DNA of 64,000 bases from Crotalaria pallida (lineage: Eukaryota > Streptophyta > Magnoliopsida > Fabales > Fabaceae), in NCBI GenBank assembly GCA_037953625.1, contig CM075653.1, positions 1,302,001-1,366,000 on the forward strand. Reading direction: 5' to 3'. The translations under genes and the position numbers were made by a program. This document shows positions 12,427 to 23,400 of this stretch, piece by piece. Every line of letters starts with the position of its first letter. Positions within the stretch are counted from its first letter, which is position 1. Below the pieces are notes generated by a model. That model was not told where the DNA came from. It worked only from the letters and a program-made list of their open reading frames with translations, and did not search any database.

Positions 12427-14370
12427 TTAGCCTATATTAGCTTCATCTAAAATACCAAGTTCTCTCCTAATATGATAAAAGGTGTCCCTTGGTAGAGGTT
12501 TTGTAAAAATGTCGGCTAATTGATTTGTGGTACTAACAAATTCAATTGTGCAATCACCCTTTTGTACATGATCTCTTAAAAAGTGATGTCTTATTTCAAT
12601 GTGTTTAGTTCTTGAGTGATACACCGGATTCTTAGTCAAATTGATTGCACTCGTGTTATCGCATCTAATCGGAATATTTTCAAGTTTCAAATCAAAATCC
12701 GATAATTGTTGTTTCATCCATAACAGTTGAGCACAACAACTACCGGCTGCGATATATTCCGCTTCGGCGGTAGAAAGAGCGACACAAGCTTGCTTTTTAG
12801 AAAACCATGACACCAATGAACTTCCCAAGAAATGGCAAGTACCACTGGTGCTTTTGCGATCAAGCTTGCATCCCGCGAAGTCGGAATCCGAGTAACCAAC
12901 TAAACTAAGATTGGCATCAGCAGGATACCATAAACCAGTGTTAATTGTTCCTTTTAGATACTTAAATATATGTTTAACCGCGGATAGGTGAGATTCTTTA
13001 GGATTAGCTTGAAATCTAGCACACATGCATACACTAAACATAATATCCGGTCTAGATGCAGTGAGATATAGGAGACTACCTATCATACCCCTATACTTAC
13101 TAACATCAACCGGTGTACCTTGTTCATCCTTGTCTAGGTAGCATGATGTGCTCATTGGAGTGTAGGCTTCCTTGCACTTGTCCAATCCGAATTTCTCAAG
13201 GAGCTCTTTGCAATATTTCCCTTGATGCACAAATATCCCCTCCTTGACTTGCTTTATTTGTAAGCCTAGGAAGAACTTGAGTTCTCCCATCATTGACATT
13301 TCAAATTCCTTTTTCATCAAATTTGAAAACTTTCTACAAAGAGACACGTTAGTAGCACCGAAAATGATATCATCAACATAGATTTGTACTAACAAAATGT
13401 CATCCTTGGTTTTATAAATAAATAGTGTATTATCAACCTTCCCTCTTTGAAACTTGTTTTCTAATAGAAAGGAACTCAATCGATCATACCAAGCTCTAGG
13501 AGCTTGTTTCAATCCATAGAGTGCCTTTTTCAATTTATAAACATGGTTTGAAAATTCACTATTTTCAAAACCGGGGGGTTGATTGACATACACTTCTTCA
13601 TTTATAAACCCATTCAAGAAAGCACTTTTAACATCCATTTGATATAAAGTGAATTTCATGATTGAAGCATAAGCAAGTAAAATTCGGATTGCTTCAAGTC
13701 GTGCAACCGGAGCAAAGGTCTCATCATAATCGATACCTTCCTCTTGGTTGTACCCTTGAGCTACTAGTCTAGCTTTGTTTCTTATAATCAACCCGGATTC
13801 ATCAAGTTTGTTTCTATAAATCCATTTAGTACCAATTATGGTATGATCATCGGGTTTAGGGACTAGATCCCAAACTTCATTTCTTTCAAATTGGTTTAAT
13901 TCTTCTTGCATAGCAAGAACCCAATGATCATCCTCAATGGCCTTTTTAATTGAATCGGGTTCAATTTGAGAAACAAAAGAGACATAGTGACAAATGTTTT
14001 GAATAGACCTACGAGTAAGTACTCCCTTTGACATATCTCCTATGACATTGTCTATAGGATGAGCCTTGACCGATTTCCAAGTTGGAGGAAGTTCTTCCCT
14101 TACCTCTCCTTCATCAACTTTTGATTTCTCTCTCTCTTTTTCTTCTTTTGAAAAGTCAATGCCATCTTCACTAGCATCACATAAAACACTATCTTCTTTT
14201 GAAGACTCATTAAAAACCACATGAATTGATTCCTCAATAGTTAAAGTTCTTTTATTGAAAATTCTATAAGCTTTACTATGAGAAGAATAGCCTAAAAATA
14301 TGCCTTCATCGGATTTGGAATCAAACTTGCCAAGGTGTTCTTTTCCATTATTTAAAAAAAAACTTGGCAT
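12427..14370 (-). pseudogene. copia pol, C-terminal part: end of integrase, reverse transcriptase, RNase H
   Basis: 647 residues. The start (NNGKEHLGKFDSKSDEG, GIFLGYS) is the end of the integrase region. The reverse transcriptase follows: WVLAMQEELNQFERNEVW, KARLVAQGY, FAPVARLEAIRILLA, MDVKSAFLNG, and the catalytic YVDDIIFG at about residue 310. RNase H comes last: SDSDFAGCKLDRKSTSG, ALSTAEAEYIA, and the closing QLADIFTKPLPRDTFYHIR. This part is intact but lies in a different frame from the integrase part. The shift falls in a run of nine A/T bases at about 14,354-14,362, so it may be a single-base slip or a frameshift site. It is in the same frame as gag. Confidence 0.93.
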
Positions 14371-15485
14371 CCGAAGACATGAAAATGAGATATATTTGGC
14401 TTTCTTCCCTTGTAAAGTTCATAGGGGGTTTTATCCAAAGAGGGCCTTATCAAAATACGATTTAAAACATAACAAGCCGTATTGACGGCATCGGCCCAAA
14501 AATATTGAGGTACTTGAGAATCATTTAACATGGTTCTAGCAAGTTCCTCTAGCACCCTATTTTTCCGCTCTACCACTCCGTTTTGTTCCGGAGTCCTTGG
14601 TGCGGAGAATTGGTGCTCAATACCATTTTTAGCACAAAATCTATCAAATTTGTGGTTTTCGAATTCATCACCATGATCGGTACGAATAATAATTACTTTT
14701 TGATTCACTTGGTTTTGCAAAAGTTTGACATGATGTTTAAAAGATTTGTAGGTCTCACTCTTAGTAGTTAAAAATAAAGTCCAAGTAAACCTAGAGAAGT
14801 CATCAACAATCACCAATGCATAATAGTTGCCACCAAAGCTTTTTACTTGTGATGGTCCAAACAAGTCCATATGAAGCATTTCTAATGGCCTTGATGTGGA
14901 CATCACCATTTTTGATCCAAAGGTGTTTTTAGTTTGTTTACATTTCTTGCAAGGGGAACAAACACCTTCAATAGAAAAATTTAGCTTTGGTAAACCAACT
15001 ACTAGATCTTTAGATTGAATTTTCTTCAATTGGTTTACATTTATATGAGCGGTCCTACGATGCCATAACCAAGTGTCATTTTCTTTGCTCACTAAACAAG
15101 TAGAGACCAAAGAAGTGACTTTGTTCAAATCAACTAAGTAAGTATTATTTGACCTTCTACCAACAAATTTGATTGATTCATCTTTGTCACTTTTAATGAG
15201 GCAATGGGTAGAGGTAAAAACTACATGATTACCAATATCACATAATTGGCTTATGCTCAAGAGATTATGTTCTAATCCTTGAACATAGAGCACATTATCA
15301 ATAATCAAGTTTGAAGAGTTTCCGATTTTACCAATACCAAGGATTTTGCCTTTGTTGTTGTCCCCATAAGTGACATAACCCTTTTCCTTTGGAGTAAGCT
15401 CAATGAAGTGCCGCTTATCTCCCGTCATGTGCTTCGAACATCCACTATCAAGATACCACAATTGTTTTCCCGTTCGAAGACACAC
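14352..15485 (-). CDS. copia pol, N-terminal part: protease and integrase
   Basis: 377 residues. It starts just after the gag stop, in another frame. Visible parts: aspartic protease signature YLDSGCSKHMTGD near residue 12; the GAG-pre-integrase zinc-binding region with LWHRRTAHIN and CSPCKKCKQTKN; the integrase core with LHMDLFGP, IRTDHGDEFEN and APRTPEQNGVVERKNR (the catalytic D, D and E can be placed in these). It ends FHVFGCQVFF where the frame is lost in a homopolymer; RT and RNase H follow in the overlapping frame. Cleavage into separate protease and integrase is inferred from the family. Confidence 0.93.
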   Translation of the reverse strand: MCLRTGKQLWYLDSGCSKHMTGDKRHFIELTPKEKGYVTYGDNNKGKILGIGKIGNSSNLIIDNVLYVQGLEHNLLSISQLCDIGNHVVFTSTHCLIKSDKDESIKFVGRRSNNTYLVDLNKVTSLVSTCLVSKENDTWLWHRRTAHINVNQLKKIQSKDLVVGLPKLNFSIEGVCSPCKKCKQTKNTFGSKMVMSTSRPLEMLHMDLFGPSQVKSFGGNYYALVIVDDFSRFTWTLFLTTKSETYKSFKHHVKLLQNQVNQKVIIIRTDHGDEFENHKFDRFCAKNGIEHQFSAPRTPEQNGVVERKNRVLEELARTMLNDSQVPQYFWADAVNTACYVLNRILIRPSLDKTPYELYKGRKPNISHFHVFGCQVFF

Positions 15486-15498
15486 CTACAAAATGAAA

Positions 15499-17277
15499 TC
15501 ACTTGTTCACTTTGGGTACCCAAACAATGTTGGGTCCCTTAGGGTTAGTGTTGGGACTTTCTCCCTTCTTAATCCACATATAAGTGCCCTTTTTCATTTC
15601 AAACTTCTTAATGTGGCACTCAATGTTGATATGTCCAACCTTTCCACAATAAGTACAAGTTGGTCTCTTTGATGAATTTTTCTTAGAAAATGTTCCAACC
15701 ACCTTGTACTTTTTGTTCGTTTTATGAACATATCCTAAACCGGTTTTGTTGTGATTATGTCTTTGAGAGTTCAACAACCGGTTGAGGTTTCTATCACTAT
15801 GTGAGATTGTGAGTTTGTTTTTCAACTCTTTCACTTCTTTTTCAAGTTCATCACATCTCTCACATGGAGTGATAATCTCCTCATGATTTGCACAATCACT
15901 TTGATGACTAGAATTAATAAGTTCCAAGGATTCATTTTGAAGTTTCAACTCATTTATAGATTTTTGCAATTCATCAATTTCATGTTGAAACTCCAAAATT
16001 TTCTTTCCTTTTTCCTTATTAATTTTAGCAAGCCTTTTAAATTGAATTAACATTTCATTGTAGGCTTCTTGCAAATCATCATATGAAATGGAGTTTGAAG
16101 ATGAACAAGAAGAGCTAGAGGTTACCTCATCATCACTTTCACTCATGCCATGATTAGCTCTTGATGAGGACTCATGATTGTTCTTGGCCATGAGACAAAG
16201 GTTTGCATTTTCATCACCGGAACTACTTGAAGATGATTCATTGCTCTTCTCCGGTGCATCCCAAACAATGTATGCACGCTTCCCTTTGGTCTCTTGGGTC
16301 TTCTTGTCATTCTTCTTCAAGAATGTGGCACATTCCATTCTTATGTGACCAACCCCTCCACATTCATGACACTTAACTCCATCATTGGTACTCTTTTCTC
16401 TTTGTTTGGAGTCTTTGGTTCTCTTGAAATTGGATGAAGATCCACCTTTCTTCCCTTTGAAAAATTTGTTGAATCTTTTCACAAACATCCCAAATTCTTC
16501 TTGATTTGGTTCACCATCGGAATCTCCACTTGTAGAGCATTCTTCAACTTCTTTTGTAGCTTTGGTTGAAGCTTTGAGTGCTATGCTCTTTTTCTTTTTG
16601 TCCGATTCCTCATGCATCCCAAGTCTTGTAAGCTCCATCTCATGCTCTTGGAGTTTGCCAAACAAAGTGGCTAAGTCCATGCTATTTATGTCTCTTGATT
16701 CCTTGATGGCGGTTACCTTGGGTTGCCAACTCCTATCAAGACATCTTAGAATTTTGTTAGTAGTTTCACCATTGCGAAATACTTTTCCCAAGGAAATCAA
16801 ATGATTAACAATGTGAGAGAATCGCTTTTGCAAGTCACTAATGGTTTCATTTGGCAACATGTGGAACAATTCATATTCGTGAGTTAGAGAATTCAATCTT
16901 GCATCTCTAACCTCACTTGTTCCCTCATGTGTGACTTGCAAAGTATCCCACATTTCTTTTGCCGATTTACATTGGGAAACTCTATAAAATTCATCATGGG
17001 ATAGAGCCGAAAAGATGATGTTTTTAGCTTTTAAATCAAATGAGACTTTTCTCTTTTCATCATCATTCCAACTACTCCTTGGAATTTCAACAATTTCATC
17101 ATTTATTTTCTTTTTGGGAATGAAAGGACCATTTTCAATTGCATCCCAAATATCCATATCAATTGCTTCAATAAAAACTTTCATGCGAGTTTTCCAATAA
17201 ACATATCCTTCACCATTAAATAGTGGAGGACGGTTTATTGAAGCTCCTTCTCCACCAAAGTTATTGCTAGAGCCCAT
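15499..17277 (-). CDS. copia gag with two zinc knuckles
   Basis: 592 residues, long for copia and in keeping with Sireviruses. It starts MGSSNNFGGEG 57 bp after the primer-binding site. The N-terminal capsid (UBN2-type) region has NGEGYVYWKTRMKVFI and SAKEMWDTLQVTHEGT. The first CCHC knuckle (CHECGGVGHIRMEC) is near residue 305 and the second (CTYCGKVGHINIEC) near residue 555. Between them lie Ser-rich stretches and a likely coiled coil (LAKINKEKGKKILEFQHEID). It ends in a TGA stop about 14 bp before the protease frame, so pol needs a frameshift or readthrough. It encodes the structural protein of the virus-like particle. Confidence 0.93.
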   Translation of the reverse strand: MGSSNNFGGEGASINRPPLFNGEGYVYWKTRMKVFIEAIDMDIWDAIENGPFIPKKKINDEIVEIPRSSWNDDEKRKVSFDLKAKNIIFSALSHDEFYRVSQCKSAKEMWDTLQVTHEGTSEVRDARLNSLTHEYELFHMLPNETISDLQKRFSHIVNHLISLGKVFRNGETTNKILRCLDRSWQPKVTAIKESRDINSMDLATLFGKLQEHEMELTRLGMHEESDKKKKSIALKASTKATKEVEECSTSGDSDGEPNQEEFGMFVKRFNKFFKGKKGGSSSNFKRTKDSKQREKSTNDGVKCHECGGVGHIRMECATFLKKNDKKTQETKGKRAYIVWDAPEKSNESSSSSSGDENANLCLMAKNNHESSSRANHGMSESDDEVTSSSSCSSSNSISYDDLQEAYNEMLIQFKRLAKINKEKGKKILEFQHEIDELQKSINELKLQNESLELINSSHQSDCANHEEIITPCERCDELEKEVKELKNKLTISHSDRNLNRLLNSQRHNHNKTGLGYVHKTNKKYKVVGTFSKKNSSKRPTCTYCGKVGHINIECHIKKFEMKKGTYMWIKKGESPNTNPKGPNIVWVPKVNK

Positions 17278-17333
17278 TAAGTTTCAAAAAGGATCTTTTT
17301 CGAAAAAGTTGTTACACTCGATCTTTCGACCGA

Positions 17334-17345
17334 GCTCTGATACCA
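17334..17345 (-). promoter_or_regulatory. Primer-binding site, initiator tRNA-Met
   Basis: The minus strand reads TGGTATCAGAGC two bases after the LTR end (CCAACA). This complements the 3' end of plant initiator tRNA-Met, which primes minus-strand DNA synthesis. It fixes the LTR border and the orientation of the element. Confidence 0.95.
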
Positions 17346-17347
17346 CT

Positions 17348-18924
17348 TGTTGGAAACCAACAAGCGGGCTAAGCAAATACTAGAGGGGGGGGTGAATAGT
17401 ATTTTGAAGCACTAATACCAAATATTTCGATTGATAATTGAAGAATGGAGCTAAGACTGAATTTTCTGGAATCAGACACAAAAGACTCGAGTCTTTTGTG
17501 AAATACTCGAGTTTTTCAGTGATGAACAACTCGAGTCTTTTCTGAAATACTCGAGTTTTTCCTATCAGATAGCAGAAAAACCAGAAACGAAAATTCAGCA
17601 ATTTAACTCAAATCAATTCAATAATAAACAGGAACTTATCCAACAGAATAGCAAGCAATCTAAATAACTTTTAAACACAAAGATTCCTTGAACTTGCTAC
17701 CTAATTGTATAAATCCTAATTGATTGAAATGACTTAAGTCTATTGAGCTAGAAAGTAGATTAAAAGCAATAAACCAACACTCAAGCAATTTTATCCTGGT
17801 TCACTCCAACAATGAGCTACATCCAGTCCTCCTAATCACTTAGGAGTTTCTACTAATAATCAAATTGTTAGAAATTACAAAGGATTGCTTGAGAATGGCC
17901 TCACTCAACCTAACCCTTTCAAGAGTGTACCAAACTCTTGATTTCTACCCCAATTTGATTCCGGTGATTGAAGAACTCTTCACAAAGCTTCCTTGAACTC
18001 CCTTCAAGAAACTCCACCGGGCTAGGAACCTCCTAGTCTTGTGCTTGAGAACCTCTCAAGACTTCCAACACCCTAAGCCACTTAGGGTTTGCTTGGGAAC
18101 AATCCAAGACTTTGAATAATCAAGCTTTTTGTATGTGTATTACTAATCTCACAATGGATTAGCACAAATAAGCACAGCTCAATGTAAGAATTGAGGCCTA
18201 AAACTCAACTTGGAATAAAATGACAATATGAGTGAGAAGTTGAGCTTTTTGGGAATTAACACTTGAGAAGAGGAAATTATGAAAGTTTGTAATCAATGAT
18301 GTGTTGTTGTCTTGTTTGTTCTTGCACAAATTCAAAGAGAAATTTTACAATAAGGTTCAGAATTCTCTCTTGGGGTTGGATGAGACTCAAATGTCCTCAA
18401 TTGGTTTTTGAGTCTCTCCAACGTTCATTTTTGCTGACTGGACAAAAATACTCGAGTCTTTTGGTAAATACTCGAGTCTTTTTGGTCGGTCACGAGTGAA
18501 TTGGTGCACGAACAAGACTAACGGTCATATTTGCTGACCTGGCACAAACACTCGAGTTTTTCTATAAATACTCGAGTATATACTCGAGTCTTTATCAAAA
18601 TACTCGAGTATTTTGATCAGATATGGGAAAAATTATTTTTCAATTTTATTTTTCCTCTCAAGTATTAATTTTTGGTCAATCTCAACTTAATAAACATATA
18701 AAAATTTATTCCTAGAAGAGACTAACTATTTCTACCCACTCTCAACCACTCTCAACATAAATTAGAAATTTACAATTAATATTTAATTGAGAATGATTGG
18801 GCACTTGTCTTCTTTTCTTGACTTCTTGTTGATGTTGATGTTGCAATATCTTCAAGGCATGATTTGTTAATTATTTTGTCATCATCAAAACATAATCCAC
18901 CTAATTAGGAGCATTGAATTCACA
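17348..18924 (-). repeat. 5' LTR of the intact copia unit
   Basis: 1,577 bp, TG...CA, nearly identical to 9,624-11,191. On the minus strand it is followed by the primer-binding site and gag, and is preceded (18,938-18,926) by a polypurine tract belonging to the truncated neighbouring unit. It is therefore also the 3' LTR of that second copy. Confidence 0.92.
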
Positions 18925-20178
18925 ATCTCCCCCTTTTTGGTGATGACAAAAATAATTAACACTTGATCCATTTGTTGAGCTTGATCCACTTGGAGATGCA
19001 ACTCCCCCTCACTATATGATACTTTTCACCTATCTAAAAATTCAGCTTTGTGCAAGATGTTATGACAATTTAATTTTAGCACCAAGCCTATGGTATTAGA
19101 GTATTTAACAATTATCAGAGTATATACCATAATTAGAGATTTTAGGTGCAACAATATCAAGACAAGTGTATAATATATCTCCCCCTTTTTGTCATACGCC
19201 AAAAAGATGTAACAATTTAGAAAAAAAGATCAAGGGAGGAGAGGTGCATAATCGGAAAACCCCATAACCAACTATGCAAATAAAACGGAGATATAATAAC
19301 AATAAAGAGCTCCCCCCGAAGCTTTGCACAAACATCATAATGAAAACCAAATTTATTAACATAAAAACATCATAAAAGGTCCAAACCAAAGGTGCAATAA
19401 TAAACCCAAAGTCTCAAAACACCAAGTTCTCAAAATACAGAAAATGTAACAAAGACCAATATGATAAAAACAGAATGAAAACTAAGATAGACTGCAAAGG
19501 TCAACATCATCAAAACATCGAAGGAGCTGGAGCATCTGGAGGAGAATAAAATCGAGAGAAGAGTTTAGAGGATGAAAAACTAGTAAGATTTGACAAAACT
19601 TTGAGGAAAATCTGAGTTTTGAGGAGAGAGATATGAGAAAACCGAGAGAGAAGAGGGTCGCAAAAACTCGAGTCTGAGAGTATATATAAACAGTTCAAAA
19701 GACTCAGCCCAGATTTCCCCAGAAAACTCGAGTAAAAATTGAAGAACTCGAGTTTGGTCCGAAAGTTCAAATTTCAGGAAAAACGCAAAATACTCGAGTT
19801 TTTTTTGGAAAATACTCGAGTTTGGTCTGAAAGTTCAGAAATTGGGGGTTTCGAAAGACTTGAGTGTTTTGAAAAACACTCGAGTATTTTTATCAGACCC
19901 TGATTAAAAACTTTTTCAATTTAAAACTGATTTAATTTTGAATTAATATACTCGAGTGTTTTTGGAAAAACTCGAGTATTTTGACAGAACAGAGAGTAAA
20001 AACACAGTTTTAAAAGACCAAACACAAATGCTTCACTACCAACTTGGAATACAGTACAGAATCACACACAATTAACACACACAATTTCAAATATCATCAA
20101 GGACAATTTAACTAAGAATCAATAACACATTAGAGTAAGACTAATTTGGCGATTTTCCAAAAATGACACACAATGCAA
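18925..20178 (-). repeat. Second copy of the copia 3' non-coding region
   Basis: Duplicates 11,192-12,426, including both polypurine tracts (18,926-18,938 and about 19,178-19,190) and the ACTCGAGT palindromes. It differs by a roughly 19-bp insertion near 19,103 and scattered substitutions. No gene is seen in it. Confidence 0.9.
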
Positions 20179-20457
20179 TTAGCCTATATTAGCTTCATCT
20201 AAAATACCAAGTTCTCCCCTAATATGATAAAAGGTGTCCCTTGGTAGAGGTTTTGTAAAAATGTCGGCTAATTGATTTGTGGTACTAACAAATTCAATTG
20301 TGCAATCACCCTTTTGTACATGATCTCTTAAAAAGTGATGTCTTATTTCAATGTGTTTAGTTCTTGAGTGATACACCGGATTCTTAGTCAAATTGATTGC
20401 ACTCGTGTTATCGCATCTAATCGGAATATTTTCAAGTTTCAAATCAAAATCCGATAA
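20179..20457 (-). pseudogene. Truncated second copy of copia pol (RNase H end)
   Basis: About 93 codons identical in frame to the last part of pol, from KLENIPIRCDNTSAINL to the stop, including QLADIFTKPLPRDTF. Identity with the full copy stops abruptly at 20,457 (matching 12,705), and the next bases are Helitron helicase. This is a deletion breakpoint, not an element end. Confidence 0.93.
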
Positions 20458-23400
20458 AGTACAAAATCTTGAATGTTACACGTCGAATCTTCATTTATTA
20501 TAATTGGTATCCCAAATCTTGAATGGGCAGTCCTTCCCAATGGTAATAAAGTAGCTGCAATTCCACTTGAAGCTACACAAAGAACTATTTTACCTTCAGA
20601 TCTAAGTTTCGACGATAAAGTTCTCCATAAAAATGTCTTACTAGTACCACCAGATCCATTGAGAAAAAAGAACTCCCCTACAAATATTAAATTCCTAACA
20701 TTACAAATAATGTGTTTAATCCATATCAAACACCTAAATTCATGAGTCACAAACAGTTATTAATATATGACCTTAGCATACATTAATGTTGTATCAGAAT
20801 TACACTATATAAAGCAAGAATATAAATTAAACTACGTATAAATAAAACACTAACCTGTATCAGAATTAGTTGCTTCCATTATATTATTAAACACTTGTTT
20901 TTGTTCTTCAGTCATCATCATCAAAAGGCGCTGAAATTCCTCCGCCTCTGCTGCTCTATCAAAACCTAATTGCTCCACAATAAGGGGATTCTGAACATTA
21001 TGCCGAAGGTCAATCTCCGCCAAAGGCATGCTTGGGAAATCTTTAAGTGATTTCCCCACTCGTACCAAACTTCTTTCAATCTCTAACAAACCCAAGTTTT
21101 GAATCTCTTTAGGTTGCATGTTAACTGCAACACAAAAACCATATTGACATGTCGATATCAAACACAGTCACTCCAAATCATACCACCATTTTAAATTATG
21201 AATAATTATTAAAAACATGTTCTTTTTTCTAAAAAGAACATAATATTAGATTATCTTATTTCTTACAAAATTTACCTTGATCACCAAGCATTCTCTTGTA
21301 ATGAAATGCTAGATCTTCACACAAAATTGACCAAGTGTTTTCCCACACATATTCTGGTCTGCTCATAGAATAAGATAAAAGCATGTTTACAAACATACCT
21401 CTCAACATTATTCCACTCCCCCAATCAGCTACTTCTTCTATTGCATGTATATATTCTCTATCATCTTCTAACAACCCTAAATGATAACAACATTCCTTGA
21501 AGGTAGAATACTCTACACTATTGATTGTTCTAATTTCAGCAAAATTAGTAGGCCCTTTAACAATGTTCAATAACAAACTAAGATAATATAATTCACCAGC
21601 AGAATATGGGACAAATATTAATCTTCCAATGCTAATCCCTTGTTTCCTCTTATGCCATGATTTTTCTTCCCTGTCATATACAAACTTGCTTGGAAATTCA
21701 ACATATGTAAGTTCCTTTGCCTCTTCGAACGTTTGATTAGCTTCCATCCAAGCAATAAACATTGAAGTAAGATTTAATCTGAAATCAACAACATTTTCAA
21801 GATCATCATCATCTTGGAAAATAACTGATTGCTCATTCTCCAGATGAAACTTCAATCTTTCAACACTTGGCTTTCGATAATTAATCTCAAATCCAAAAAT
21901 TCTCCAAGCTGCTTCACAAGGAGACACATATCGACAATCATAATAGCACTTGATTTCATCCACTGGTTCATTAGAAGGATTAACACTTCTTTGATAAATG
22001 GCAGCTGTGACTCTGTCAGAACCCTTGTTGATATACTTAAATAAATACTTCATACTCCTTCCTTGATTACACCATTCAGTGTTGCAATGAGATTGTGCCA
22101 GAATTAACAACTCCTTATTAAAAGCAACCACATCCCTATTATCAAAAATATGACCACCCTTCTCAATAGTATTACCATTATTCCTTCGTCTATAAACAGG
22201 GTAACCATCATCATTAACTTTAGTTACTTCATTAAACTGTTTAGAATAATGTTTCAAACACCGTCCATCAATCATACAGGGACAGTTCCGATTATGATTG
22301 CCACATGGTCCATGCAACATGAACTCCTTAACAGCCTCATATAATCTTGGATTCCTATCAGCATCAGGTATCTCAGCAGAAATAATTTTATCAATATCAT
22401 CAGGATGTGAATACTTAGCACTTGGATGAAGAAACATTAATATATGAGCATGCGTTAATCCCCTCTTTTGGAACTCAATTGTATATACTACTGCAAGAGA
22501 ATAGTGCATGTTAACTTCACTAAATAAAGTACTTATACGCATATTTACTAAATTTTGGAAAAATAATCTTAATTTCACAGTTACCCGCTTTGCAAGGTCC
22601 AAAGATAGAACCATCTTTCAACTTTTTTATTATCTGCTTCAGCTTAAGTCTGAAAATCCTTGCAACGATGTCAGGTCTATCTTCCACTTTTAATCCCTGT
22701 GAATCCATATATCTTGTTATCTCCGGCCATTTTGGATTGCATGTAACTGTGATGAATATATCAGGATAACCTGCCCATTTACATATGGCCATAGCATCCT
22801 GATAGTTTTGAATCATATACCGTGCACCTCCGGTAAAGCTTGACGGCAAGATGACTCTTTTACCAACCGATGCACCATCCATTCGGCCAGACGATATAGC
22901 ATCGGTGATACCAGAATAATTTTCTTGCCTTATGAGCTTTTGTTTAGATCGAATATAGTTCAGCCTCCAAGATTCAACCATTGTATAAGCATCCACTACA
23001 AATTGCTGAAATAATCTCCTTGTATGCAATAATACAGACTTCTCCCTTTCCCGTTCATGGAGTCTGAAAGCAAACCATTCTCTAATTGTCACCTTCTTGT
23101 TTTTCTGGCTATGTGGATTAGATTCATCAGCATGTAATGTGTCTTCACAAAATCCGTCCTCACCCCACGGAAGACACAATGGATAATGAAGAGGCACATA
23201 TAGTGGATGTAGCTCATCAATCCTCTGCAAGTATCCACAATGCTGTTGTACAATGATATCTCGATCACCATTATACACATTCACATCACCTACATACAGA
23301 GCAGCAATTTCATCCACCGCAGGCAAATTGTATACTCTGCTGTCTTTGCCTCTTTTCCGAATTAGCCGAATCTTCAAATCATGAACAACATCATCCTGAA

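Larger units (their letters stand above)
9624..20457 (-). mobile_element. Young Ty1/copia (Sirevirus-like) retrotransposon, LTR-internal-LTR plus a truncated second internal region
   Basis: On the minus strand the order is: truncated pol 3' end and untranslated region (20,457-18,925), LTR (18,924-17,348), PBS, gag, pol, untranslated region, LTR (11,191-9,624). The LTRs begin TG and end CA and differ by about seven substitutions and three small indels by eye, so the insertion is recent. Sirevirus features are the long gag, repeated polypurine tracts of the AAAAAGGGGGAGA type before the 3' LTR, and palindrome-rich LTRs. Left flank is helicase sequence. The right end is not an LTR end but a break inside pol, so no target duplication can be seen. 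Confidence 0.9.
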
